DNA from: Rallus limicola
Lineage: Eukaryota > Chordata > Aves > Gruiformes > Rallidae
Assembly (NCBI GenBank): GCA_022605955.1
Contig: JAKCOZ010000007.1
Coordinates: 31,102,991 to 31,166,990, forward strand
DNA: 64,000 nucleotides
Direction of reading: 5' to 3'
Shown here: positions 13,691 to 25,900 of the stretch, piece by piece
Numbering within the stretch: the first letter of the stretch is position 1
Layout of the letters: every line of letters begins with the position of its first letter
The notes under the pieces: model-generated
The model's input: the letters and a program-made list of their open reading frames with translations, nothing else
Told to the model about the DNA's origin: nothing
The model's database searches: none
Program-made: the position numbers and the translations under genes

Positions 13691-15248
13691 TGATCCAGAT
13701 GATCTTTACAGACAATTCTTTTTTAAAACCTTTAAACATCACTAATCCAAATTTTAACCTCTGAATAATCCATTGAAAATACCTATGCAACAGATGATAT
13801 TTTTTTTTTCTTATAACTTGATCCATTCTGTCTTATCTTCCCATTCAAGCTGAATTTAGCAGTCATATCTGCATCCCATCTGGAGATGTGCTTAGAAGGA
13901 ATAATGTAGCTTGAACTAGACTTTGAGGATCACCCTGCCCAAGCCATATGAGGTGTCTGTGCTCAGCAATGGGGTCTACTTCCAACTCCTTCGTGTTGGA
14001 GTCCTTGTTCACCCTATAGGGCCTATTAAGGAACCAGCTTTACCTCTCCTCCCAGGCCCGTTATGTAACTATGAAAAAGAGAACCTGGAGATGAGGTATG
14101 GAGATGAGGACACAAAGTTGGGAGAATTTTTTGCATATTGGAGATCCTGTGCAACTTCTGAACACTTGCTGTGGGGAAGGCCAAAAAGAGGGAAATCCAT
14201 GAAAATTGAAGCCATGTTAGGATAAATATACTTCATTCATTCCACCATTAAATTTTTCCATGACATAAAATCCCTTGAGCTGAGAGCATAAAGTTTTAAA
14301 AAGGCAAGGTTCTTGCTGGATCATATGGAAAACTTAACACACCCAGCATATAATGCTGGAGCATGTAATACTTTCCATGAAAACTGCACATTTTGATGCC
14401 AAGCCAAAATACCTTAACTATGTGTTCTAAAGTTTCAAAAGTAACTAGTGATACTACAGATATTATATTATATTGTATTATATTATATTAGGAAAATCAG
14501 GTCATTCTAAGAACACATCAGGTTGGACACACAAAAGGCAATGTATTTTGACACCCTAGGAACAAAGCTTTAGTTTTGGTTTCAACCTGATACATTTCCA
14601 AGTGTAACCCTTTGCCTTTATTTATAAAAAAAATTCTGCTTACAGTCACTATGCAATCATTATGTTTTCCATATTCTATGTAGCATAAAGGTAAGTACAT
14701 TAGAAAAAAATCAGGGGATTTATTCCTTCTGTGCTGTATCCTTAAAAATCCATTTTTATCTGAAGATAGATTAAGTTTTGTTGGAGGCAGGATGGTGAGA
14801 CATTGGCATTTCTTTTAATCCATCCCTGTAAAAAAAGAGTAACAACTTTAATTTCAAGAATAGGATTTGTTTGTTGTGAATAGGCTGACAGAGTTTATGA
14901 ACACATAGTCAAAGCAAGAGGTGGAGGAAATCACATTATATTTTTTGTAATTTCACACACAGACTTTATTAGACTCATCTCAGGCATTATTTTTGGAACA
15001 AATCCTTTGATGAGCTGTCCAGCATTTTATCCCTGACACCAACCTAAAATTTCGATAATGGCAAGAATCCAAACTCTTCTAGAAAAATCAAATGTAGAGA
15101 TAGAGCTCTGGAAAAACTGCTACAGTAAATTAAAGATTAAGCAAGAGTGTTGTAACAACTTTAGCATCTGATGGATGTTAATTATTTTAATTTCATGTAA
15201 TAAATTCAAAATACCAGAAAAGATCACTGTGAGCTGGAGTGTGTCATT
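13691..15248. other. Unique AT-rich DNA with a short TATTA tract
   Basis: No gene recognised. A plus frame of 100 codons at 13923-14225 has no similarity I know. The stretch between the 13.0 kb block and the 15.2 kb LTR carries no gag, pol or env-like frame, so there is no evidence that the two belong to one provirus. Confidence 0.6.
14461..14490. repeat. TATTA pentanucleotide microsatellite
   Basis: Six consecutive units of the pentamer tatta/ttata, with one interruption (tattg). Confidence 0.9.
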
Positions 15249-15314
15249 TGTTAGAAATGCAAAAAGGGTCCTAAAAAGGACTCGAGGTAGACACGTTAGT
15301 GAAGCAGTAATTAA

Positions 15315-15320
15315 TTTATT
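15315..15320 (-). promoter_or_regulatory. AATAAA polyadenylation signal of the 15.2-kb LTR
   Basis: The hexamer reads AATAAA on the minus strand about 65 bp downstream of the LTR TATA box and about 65 bp before the U5 end, the normal place for retroviral poly(A) signals. Whether it still works is unknown. Confidence 0.55.
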
Positions 15321-15382
15321 ATACGTTCTTGCAAGAGCGGGTAACCCAAAAGTAGGCACACTTTTGGTCAAAATACGTAGCA

Positions 15383-15393
15383 TTTTTATACCA
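15383..15393 (-). promoter_or_regulatory. TATA box of the 15.2-kb LTR
   Basis: Minus-strand GGTATAAAAAT in an otherwise mixed-composition context, placed at the expected U3/R junction of the LTR. If active, transcription would run toward lower coordinates. Confidence 0.5.
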
Positions 15394-15930
15394 TTTTCCA
15401 GTCCGAAATCCCTCCCACCGTTTAACTATAGATTAACAATTTCAAAAGTTTACTGGCTCAACCCAAGTACCCCATTCATGACATAATGTAATACATACTG
15501 CACGTCCGACAAATCCTTGCTTCCCGTTAGTGAGGGAAATTAGTATGCGTGAGCTTTTAACACTTAAACATCTCTTTTGTCTTGGGATAATCGCTTACTG
15601 GCTGGTACTTGATTTTATCTTAACTTTCCGGGTAACTGTCATGGGCCTAGGGTTGAAGGAATTTAAAAGCTCATACAGGTTTTTGTTTAGATGGTATCAA
15701 GACTCCACACCTTTTGTCAGTTTTGAGTTTCACGGTTTTAACTCTTTCCAGGATTATCTTTTAGCAACAGTATGCTTTATCCCAAGTCAGAAAAGTATAC
15801 AATACAAAATATAAAATCCAAAACTTCGATCTGCAAAAGCAACAATTCAGCATTTTCCACACATTCAGTTCACTGTAAACATAATTTAGTTTTAGCCTAA
15901 CTATTCTAGTGCCACGTGTTGAGGAAAACA

Positions 15931-16507
15931 GATGTCAATTAGCCATTGAAATTCGGTGCCCAGTTTCTCCATTCCCAGGACTTTATTTCTATATATCAAA
16001 ATATAAAGAGGCTGCCTTTGTTTCAGGACGAATGTGGAATCAGTGCTAAGGGAATGAGTAAGGTTCAGTGTCTATATCCGATATACTGCTTGTCTTTTAT
16101 ACTTAGTTCTGGTGCAAGGAAGAAGGATGCTCCAGTGGTTATGATGGCAATGCCCTGGAGTGGAACTTGGTTCTTGTTCTGCTGTGTTTCCTTGGTCACA
16201 TGACATATCACTCAGGGACAGACTGAAAGGACACTTGGGTGTAGTGACTGTTAACACTGCTACACCTGACTTTCAAGTACCCCGCTGCAATAATTCAATG
16301 ATGTTGAGTTAGGCATCAGGGGCTATGGGAATCTTTTGTGAAAGGCTGCTCTCCACCCAAAGTAGACCATTGCTCAGACTGGTTAGATTCAGTCTCAAAG
16401 AGAGACTGCAACTTTGGATAAGCTTTTTCAAAACCACCACAAAGCAAGCTTAATGCTACAGTTCAGGTTAAGCACCCCACAGCTATAATGTAGATGGGGT
16501 AGATCCA
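15931..16507. other. Unique DNA between an LTR and a CR1 fragment
   Basis: No repeat end or gene recognised. An 85-codon plus frame (15946-16203) is unremarkable. Confidence 0.55.
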
Positions 16508-16690
16508 TCACAGAATTACTAGGTTGGAAAAGACTTTTGAGATCATTGAGTCCAACCATACCTGTCTTCTACTAAACCATATCCCTAAGCACCTCATCTA
16601 CGCATCTTTTAAATACATCCAGGGTGAAGAAATTTTTCCTAATGTCTAATCTGAACCTGCCCTGGAGCAGCTTGAGGCCATGTATGGTTG
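16508..16690 (-). mobile_element. CR1 LINE 3'-end fragment, minus strand
   Basis: Opens with tcacagaattactaggttgg, then gagatcattgagtccaacca and acatccagggtgaagaaatt, the complement of the CR1 3' UTR. This is a different CR1 subfamily from the copy at 10.7 kb: it has the short form with a run of cctaagcacctcatctacg. Similarity fades near 16.69 kb. The fragment is 5'-truncated and non-coding. Confidence 0.88.
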
Positions 16691-19567
16691 TGACAGTACA
16701 CAATTCATGCATCTTCTTACCCTTCATACTTAAAAAAATCTTGTCATCATATACAAGATCATATACAATATAGGCAAGGACCTGTGTGACTGATTGGATT
16801 TTGGCTGCAATATGAACACCATCGTCACAGGACTTCCGTAAGAAATCCTTACAGGACTGGTAGGTAAGGCATGGCATATAGTTGTTGGTACACACATGGT
16901 TCTAGCTCGTGCCCCCTTAACTGCAAATCACAGTCTAAATTTCCACAAGATGTACTGGGAGAAGTAGGCACATCAGACTGGAACTCACCAAAACTGTCAT
17001 TTTGACAGCACTTATACCAGTGGGAAACAGAGGAAAACCTTGGAAATTTATTTTCTGTTCCATACTGATCACTTTTTAGTCTGAATTTGATGTCTACATA
17101 AAATTGGATTTAAAGTCCTAAACCTCTATACATGTGTATGTCTGTATCCATAGCTAGTCCTTGTGTTCAGCTAGTGGAGCCAGGTTGTCCTCAGGGTATT
17201 CAGATCCATGTCACCTATGTTTACAGAAGTAATGTTCACCTTACCACCAACGCAATGTCACTTGAGAATGAAACATTATGAAGATCGAGGGAAAGGAAGT
17301 GTGAGGTTTCATACCATGCAGACCTGTGATGAGAATGTTCACTTGGGAGAGGCAAGATGATACTTCTCCAGGAATGAAGATGTTGGAACTGCTCACATAT
17401 TTGACAGTGAACAGTCATAGGACAAATTAAACAATTAACTTGGGTAGCTGGGACTAGAGTCCCATCTCCCAGGTGAGAAGTTCCTGATGTGTGTGCATGC
17501 AGGTCCACTACAAGTTTGTACAGCTGAAGAGAAAATGACATGTCAGTTATGGAGTTGCCCATCCTGAGTGAGCCCAGAGGGTTTTGTGGGGGTGCTGTTG
17601 ACTTGAGGCAATCATCATCATGGGAGAACTGTGAAATCTGCCCTCTGGCAAGAGAAGTCGGAGTCTGTGGATGAAAGCATCTGTAGCAGCATAAGACTGC
17701 AGCAACCCTACCTACATGATGAGGTGTTAAATGCAAAATGCCTATAGCTCTTCACCAGCATTGGAAAAAAAGCCCCAAACCCACAAAATGGGTCCATTTT
17801 TAACTCACCCCGACAAAAGATATTATATAGACTTAAAATAAAACTAAGACTGTGACCCATTCTATTTTAAAAACAAAGGCAGGAACAGAATAATTCTTTA
17901 AGAGACCATGGGTATAAGTAGGAGTAATCTCTGTGAGCTAGCAATGAGGAGCAGCATCACACGTAAACTGGTGAAATGTTTATTTACAGCAAGAGTGGAC
18001 AGTGCAGTAAAGAATAAATGACCTGTTATTAAATGACCATGGGATTTGGACGAATAACCTCAGAGGATTTTTTCACCTGATTTCCTTGTTTCTACAGAGA
18101 TCATGAAGAAAATAAAATTAAACCTCTGGTGCAATAGTTTATATATAGTATATGGGATCTTAAAGTCTGTGTTTCAAAAGAACATAAACAAACCATGCAG
18201 AATTCTTGGCCAGCAAAATTTTGTTTCCATTATAAGAAAGTACAAATATAACAGACCTTATTCTGAAATGGTGCTGCACCACCAGAGTTGCTTCCTGAGG
18301 AAAGGAGGAATTGACAAGATTCAATTAAAAATAGAAAAACTCTTAAGTTTCTCTTGGTCCATGGACACAATACAGCTTTGACTCCAGAAGACCAAGATAA
18401 AGGAATAACTAGATAGAGGTATATTATGCTAGAGACATGTTGGATCCAGTCTAGGTAGTAAATTATCTTCTACAGCTATGAGTCTTTGTGAACTGTCAGC
18501 AGAGGAAGTTTTCAGACATGAACGCTCACTCTAATGCATATAACTAGGTAAGAAGAACCTGCAACCAAACATCACCCTATTTTATACTATCAGCATGAAG
18601 TTGGTACTCCATGCTGAAGGGGTTCACTTTCTCTGAGCAGAACGGGTAGTCTCCCAGAAAATCACCATGAAGAATACAGGTTAGAAAGAGAAAAAAATGT
18701 TTTACTGCAGAGTTTTTCAAGACTTTCATGGTCTTGGCTTTTAAAGGTCTGCCTTCTCACAAACTTTTCTACCTTCTTCCAGAGGCTTGCTGAGCTGTGC
18801 TACACCAATGCCATGACTGTCTCTGCTTTTTAACACAGATCTCTACACCTTCAATGTGGGCACAATAGTAAAGACAAGTGCATTTAATACAGAGTTTGGC
18901 AGCTGGATGTATTTGTACGTTATCTTAACTGTCATGGTGAGAATATAATTATTTCCCCAATAAAAAATGTGGAAGTTTTGAAAAGAGATCCTATAACATT
19001 TTGATTTCTCAGTATAAAGCATGACCAAAGCCAAGTGAAATTAATGTAAGTGTACTTGGGCTTTTGATTAGACATTTATTTAAATACAAACATATGATTT
19101 TCAAGATTGCCTGAGAACTAGCAACTGAATTAGTTACTCTTCCTGAAGCCTTGAATCCATTTTTTTAAGGGAAATCATTAAGATTTAAACACAGTTCATG
19201 TTAGTTAACCCACTAAAAAATTCAGCACAACCTCCACTCATTGTTTTGTGCCAAATTATTTCTTTTGATTGAATGGGGTTTTCCTATTTCTACAATTTAT
19301 TACCTCCTTTAATTTTAACCATTGTTTCTGAATGATCAGAAAGTGTATGGGCTTTCTTTATCTATAGAAAATTACTTTAAAAGATCAAATTATTGATGTA
19401 GGAAAATTCTACTGTGAGGCAAGAAATGGCCAATAGCTTTTAGTTCATATGTATCATATTTCTATATGAATAAATATGAAGCTGAATCTAAATTTACCTA
19501 GAAAAATGCAGCATTGATGGGTGATTGTCAATCATTCTTAGCTGAAACTCTTCACTGTAATTAGATG
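16691..19567. other. Unique DNA including an unexplained 166-codon minus-strand ORF
   Basis: No repeat recognised. The minus frame at 17236-17736 is 166 codons from ATG and is the second longest in the window. Its translation is rich in H, S and L, with no domain I recognise, no signal peptide and no splice sites that I can defend. I treat it as probably chance. Confidence 0.55.
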
Positions 19568-19965
19568 ATTAAGTGCCTGGAGCATATTTCCTGCAAGGAA
19601 AGTCTGAGTGAACTGGGGCTGTCCAGCCTTGAGAAAAAAAGACTGAGAGAGGATCTGATCAGTGTTTAAAAAAGTGTGGGAGACAGAGGGAAATGGCCAG
19701 CCTCTTTTCGACAGGACAAGGGACAGTGGCAGAGCACAGGAAGTTCCACACCAGTATGTGGAGGACCTTTTTCACAGTGAGGGTGACAGAGCACTGGGAC
19801 AGGCTGCCCAGGGAGGTTGTGGTGTCTCCATCTCTGGAGATATTCAAAGCCCACCTGGATCCGTTCCTGTGCAGCCTGCTCTAGGTGATGCGGCTCTGGC
19901 AGGGGGGTGGGACTCCATGATCTCCAGAGGTCCCTCCCAAGCCTGACCATCCTGTGATTCTATGA
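19568..19965 (+). mobile_element. CR1 LINE 3'-end fragment, plus strand
   Basis: Reads in the sense direction through the CR1 ORF2 tail and 3' UTR: tggggctgtccagccttgag, gagaggatctgatcagtg, ggtgacagagcactgggaca, gctgcccagggaggttgtgg, then the terminal cctgtgattctatgaa. About 400 bp remain of a roughly 4.5-kb element. Overlapping open frames on both strands here (62-94 codons) are shadows of this element. It is non-functional. Confidence 0.95.
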
Positions 19966-22900
19966 AATTCATAAATGAAAATCTGTGTTATTGATGAGTA
20001 TATTCAAGGAAAGTTTTCTTATTTGGGTTTGAGAATGGTACCTTTAACAGCTGTTATCTTACTTGGCAAGTCAAGGACTCTGTGACTAGGAACATGATAA
20101 AAAATTGATCAACCTTTGCAATAATATTTCTTTGATCCTAGTATTAACACTGTTAACTTTGCATGTTGATTTCAACATACATAATAAGCCTGGTTTGTAA
20201 TTATTTTAGTTATCTAATTCACTGTTACACAAGAGACTGAAGCACCAGTTCCAGAAATACAGAAATTACATAAATCTCTTTCTGATTTGGTGTGAACAGA
20301 AATCACTTCTCTCCTTCAAATCAGTATAGAGAGTATCCTCTGTTATATAACTTGCTCAACAGTTACTCCAGAACAGCTCTAGTACTTTGGTGTACGCACA
20401 TCTTCATATATGTGTATATGCATACACATAAAGTACGTTTAACAAGTACACGTGTTCAGGGAACAGGAAAAACAACAATTTTTTGAGTTTGAGCAAATTT
20501 TGAATAAATCAGTGCACATGTCATATTGCAAATATCCACATGCTGATTTCAGATATGTATTTGCACCCCTGGTGTTTCTGAAAATATAACTGAACATCAA
20601 GTCCTGTCATTTGGAAGTGTGGTACACACTAGATGAGATGGATTAGCTACCAGCTGCAAAGATTAAGGAGCAACTTTGATAGAGGCTCAGATGTCAGCAG
20701 CAGTGTATGGTGGGAAGGTGTACACTTTAAGGTCATGTCTTACATCTGGGTAACAGATTCTCCAATAAAGAATGAACTCCTCCCTGTTTCTGTCCCAGTT
20801 TGAGAGAGATGGAAACAGAAGACCATTAGCATACAAAAGAGCCTTCAAATGAAAATGCTAACTTCTTTTGCTTTGGGTGGCAAGAGCTCCTGTTCCAATC
20901 AAGCTGGATGGTTATTGTTGCTGAATTGTGTGTGTTAGCATTACAATACAAAATATTTTTTAAAAGCCACAACAGTGATCCATTTTGCATTTTGCAGATG
21001 GTGCATATTTGGCAGTGCTCTAGAAGAGAATTCTAGAAGAATTCACAATCGATTAACTTGTGCAATAATGAAAATTTACAAAAAAAAAGTAAAAAATACT
21101 GATGTATTAAGTGCTCCATTCAAATTTACTGGCAAATAATGTGAAATACAACGTGAATTAATTAAAAAACAGCTTCACTTTTAGTTAGACTGCTTTCAAA
21201 CACTACAAAACATAACACCTATCCTGTGTTTGCAGACAGCCTATTGTACACGTGCATAGGTGAGACAGCAAGAATGGATTATCCAAACAGAGGAAAGAAG
21301 TACATTTCTCCCCATAATGTTCCCTCACAATAATCAGTGAGCACAGGGGAGAGAGGTTGTGTGGAGAAAACAAGACAGTGAAAAGTTAACAAAGAAAAAA
21401 AATGAAACAGCACCAAGGAGTTTATTGTTGTACCATTCCTCTTCCAGTCTCATGGCTCTGAATGGCTGTGTCAGAGACCTGTGCTGGGATGTCCCTGTCA
21501 GGGAGGAAGAGGCATCTTTAGAAGCTGGCCAAACAGGTGCCTTCTGAAGAGCAGGTTTTCAAGGAGCAAAAGGTTGAAAAACTGTCCAAGCCACCACAAA
21601 TTCTTGCAAACACTGTTGGAGAAGCTATTTACACTACACATTAAAGTCTGCAGATTCATGGCAAGACCTTCACCCAGAAGTATTTTCAAGGCACTTGAAA
21701 AATCACTCCTGACAACAGAGGCCTTCAGGTTACATCTGTGCTTGTACACTCTGATACTGAGGTCAGCTAGTCAGACTCCACCCTGCCCACCAAGCCTTTT
21801 TACCCTCCAAAGCAGAGTTGTCACACCCAAAATAGCATGAGAGTGTTTCTTTGCCTGTGCTAACTCTAAGATACACCAAAGAACTGTCAGAGTGTGAATT
21901 GTCCGAGCATGACATTAACAACTTACCAGGGTAGGCAGTTGTCCCAGCAGCCAGGAACATGTCCTGGCACTATAAGCACTTTTTTAAAAGCATCTCAGGA
22001 AATACCTCAGCAGATATACCCAGGCTTGACTGGCTTGCCCTACTGGTTCATTTTTATTTAGCTGCAGTATAATTTTCTGAAGTACCAAAGTGTACTATTA
22101 GTGATGCTTTTTCCTTTTGCTGTCAAAAGCCCTACCAGTGCTGCTCATGCTCATGGGCAGGCAACCCCCATTCCAGATAAACACTTTACCTCTGCACCTC
22201 CAATTTCCTTCGTCTGAGTGAAGTCATTCCTGCAAAGAGATGTGCTCAGCTTCACTTCCCACTTCTTGCTCTCTGCAGAGGATCTTGTCCCCCCTCTGCT
22301 GCTTGGCAGGAGGTTTTTCACCAGGTTATTAACACCTGGGTGAGCCCCGAGCTGGGAATTAACCTGAGGACTTCACATCTGCAGTTTAGGGCGTCATGCC
22401 CCAGCACCTGAGCTTCCACTACTGAACACTGCCCACCAAGAAAGCAGTCCTTTGCCCCAGATGAGCTATCCAAGGGGGAGGCTCACCCTGATGAAGGCAA
22501 GACAGTGTCAAACCTTTTGAGATATGTCCAGAGAAGACTAGTGAGAACGTGGCGATGCCATCCAAACATCTATATAGTCATGTCCCCTTTGCTTGTTCCT
22601 CTCAGCTCTCTGCATTCCTGAAAAGCCATGGTTGGGATGAGCTGTGACTCACATAGCTGTGACTACCAGATCTGATCTCTTCCTTCATAATGTTAATCTT
22701 AGAAATTCTTTTAGAAAAACAACTCCTCTGATGTAAAAAAAAATCCCCAGTTTCACCAACTCCAGTGACTAAACACCCACTCTGTTAAGCATGTCTAGAG
22801 CAGTTTTGAACTGTCTATCCCTGATCCCTATGTCGTTATAATTTTATATTACAGAGTGAGCAACACAGAATCAATGTGGGCTTTTTTTCCTGTATTATCA

Positions 22901-25900
22901 GCATTTATAAACTTTGGTGAGGTCACGTCTGTCCCTTTCCCTTGAGGTCCTCAGTACTTCCATCTGTAGGACGCATTTGTCCCAGGTCATGAAAAAAACA
23001 GTTTGAGCTATATCTCAGATATGTTGATGCTGCTCAAAGAAGAGATAAATTATATGTTTAAAATGTTAGATAATATTTATTATTTTTATTATATATCCAC
23101 CATTACAGGACACTGGATATTTTTAATAGTCCTAATATTTTTGGGCAACAGACAAGCAGAGTCTGCTGAACTGAGATACTCAGTTTGTCCCTACCACATA
23201 TCCCCTAAAAAAAATTAACTGAATGTTGGTTCCAAGTGACCTGCAAGAGAGAGGTAAATTAAATACCAGCTTAATGACGTAAAAATTTTCAGATGGCCAC
23301 TGTGTACCTTAGCACTGAATGAACACTTTCATGAGTAGAGAGGCTGCCACTTTTAAATCTAAATTTAGAGGGGTGGTGTATTTCTCTTACAAAGTATGAG
23401 TTGATTTCTACTCTGGAAACAGACACCTGGTTCTCAGGAATAAAAATCTATCCGTTTCTACCATTACTAATTTTCATTGGTGTTGCTGCTGTTCTCATGA
23501 AGTTAAAGAGGATCTGACCTCTGTTGATCCCTGCGGTCCACTTTGAAGTGCATTGGCAGCCAGTTATTACTGTTTACCTGTATTTATATGGTTTGAGGTC
23601 TAAAGGGAAAGTAGCTTCTTTTGGTGTTAGGTGCTATACAAATAAAAATTTAGGGAGGCCCATAGAATGAGCCTGTAGTCCAGGAATGGCATCAAAATCT
23701 GATGCTCTTCTAAGTCCCTAAAAAGAGAAAACAATTCTAACAGTACCTGCATGCATAGTTATTTTAACTATTTACAGACTAATTTTAGCAATGCTGAAGG
23801 AAAAGTTTCAAAGGCAAAAAGGTCAGATAGACACCCTGCCATGGAGAAAAGCCTGTGTAAGTCATGTGCCAAATTTCTTTCTTGTGTTTAATTATATTTT
23901 TCTCCACAGCTCTACAGGGGTCACATTGCTTTCTCAGGAGAACAGCCACATCTGAATTAAAATGTTGATATTGTTTAGCACTTGAGCCATCATACACATA
24001 ATGCATGAACAAGAAGTTAGTAATAGAAGGCAATTAAAACTACAAAAAAGTTTGATTTGGCATAAAATAATTAATCATAGAGTCACATGGATTGGAAACT
24101 AGACTTCTTTTCTCTGCCAGTGCTGGCTGCTTTCCCAAATTACATTTTTACAATGATTTGTCCAGGCTACTTCCAAAAGCCCCAATTTATCACAACTTTT
24201 GGTTCTTTTCAGAAACCATAAAATCATCCCAAGTTTACAACAGATCTCAAAATTTCATACCACATCATTCAGCAATGTCTATCTAAATCCCAAGAACTTC
24301 CTTCCACCTCTTGAGAAAAATCTTGTGGACCTGACTCTTTCTGTCCAAAAGACTTCCCTCACCCCTTTTCCTCAGAGACAATTTGATGGAGGTAGGACAA
24401 GCTGGCACAGTCAGGCAGAGCAGTGCTTCCTCCCATAATTGCTCAGGCCATTTCCTTGGGTGAGGTAGGATGGGCCTTCTGGTCTTGTCCCAGAGCAGGA
24501 CAGTCCTACAGCTCATCTGGGTCTTGCTGGAGAACTCATTTTCCTGGGAAGCAGGTTTGCAGAAAACTCTTTAAAAACCTTCCTAAATACCTGGGCTACA
24601 TCTTTGGATGGCTAATTGTCACAGAAAATTATTAGATCTGTCAGTGTCCCCATGTTCATCCCAACTACCTCAGTGGTAATGAACAGGGAGAGAAGTGCAG
24701 CCAGAAGGTTATCCTATCAGGAGTAGATATCTACATTAGCATAGGATGGATGGTCATTGGAAAAGCCTGTGACTTTCCATAGAGATGCTGGAAAACCAGC
24801 AAAGCCTTGAAGCCTCATTTTCAGGTGACCGGATACAGTCAAAATGCCTTCATCCCAGTCCCCCACCAGTAAAACTGAGATAACCTTCCTGTATCCAACA
24901 CAGTGAAGAAAACTCACTACATATAATGTGATACTTCAACACAGCAAATAAAAGACAGCTGCACTATGTGACTAAGCTGGTGCAGGGTAAGACACAGAGA
25001 TAACAGTCCAAGCAGCAGATCAGCAGCCTCCACAGCTGCTGCAAAAAGCACTTTCTGTAACACTCTTGTTGACCATGCACTGCACAGGAGCCTGACAAAA
25101 CATACGATTCTTAAACACCTCATCCCTTTCATAACCATCATTCCTCCAGTGTCCATTTTCACTTCATTATGAGACAGTCAGCATGGCCCTATTGGCTGTC
25201 AAAGGACCTCACCTGGGTCATCAATATGTGGGCATCAGCATCTCCAGCTGGCAGCCTCTCAAACGTGGCTGCCCTCCATAAAATGGGATTCATTAAGTGA
25301 GCTGTCCAAGTGGTCTGGAACACATTAAGGTAAAGGGAATGTTGTGCAACGAATTTTCATCCACTGAAATGTGTTACAGTGCTTATCATGCATTTGTGTA
25401 AGCTGGCTCTACAGTAATATCAAGCTGATAACAATTTGCAGCTCCATTAACCACCGTTAGGCAGTAGAAAAGGCAAGACATGCTGAGGAAAGACAGCCGT
25501 CCAGGAACAAGGAATTCCTGGTTTAAAAAAGCCGTTTACATGTAAGTGAATTGCTTCTTTTGAGCAGATATTTGTGATAAAGATAGCGCTTTCTCATGCG
25601 GCTAGAAAGACTGTTCTGGATATAGGAGCCTTCTTTCTGCTAAACCAAAGAATGTGATCTGTAGGAGCACTGACAATGAAAGGCGACATCTGTCTCTTTC
25701 CCATTTCAAGGGAGTGACCTGCCGCCACTTAGGATTTTAAAGTCTTATCTAGGGATTCACAGGGTTGTTCCTTTGTGCCTGAAGAGAGGGAAATCTTGTA
25801 AGCAGCCCCTATTTCAAAGAGTTTAAAATTGAAGCTCATATATAATGTAATTAAAGATCACATATAACAATGAGGTGGAAGTGGAAGAGAAAAGAGTACA

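Larger units (their letters stand above)
15249..15930 (-). mobile_element. Solo LTR-like element (endogenous retrovirus), minus strand
   Basis: On the minus strand this begins TGTTTTCC and ends CTAACA, so the TG...CA termini are present. A TATA box (GGTATAAAAATG) lies at about 15383-15393 and an AATAAA polyadenylation signal at 15315-15320, about 65 bp apart, in the order U3-TATA-R-poly(A)-U5 expected of an LTR of about 680 bp. CpG content is above the flanks. No primer-binding site follows the U5 end and no retroviral frame lies on either side, so it is best read as a solo LTR left by recombination. I could not match the flanks as a clean target-site duplication (gtcatt on the left, gatgtc on the right), so the exact ends may be off by several bases. 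The family is not identified. Confidence 0.7.

Noticed and set aside
13030..15930. One provirus with the 13.0-kb block and the 15.2-kb LTR as its two ends
   Set aside because: The two ends are not similar, and the 1.5 kb between them has no gag, pol, env, primer-binding site or polypurine tract.
22330..22420. tRNA-like text (ctgggaattaacctgagg...)
   Set aside because: It lacks a proper B box (GGTTCGA-type), gives no cloverleaf that I can draw and has no A box at the right distance.
24071..24100. Possible CR1 3'-end scrap (atcatagagtcacatggatt)
   Set aside because: Only about 25 bases resemble the inverted CR1 end and the similarity then stops, so it could be chance.
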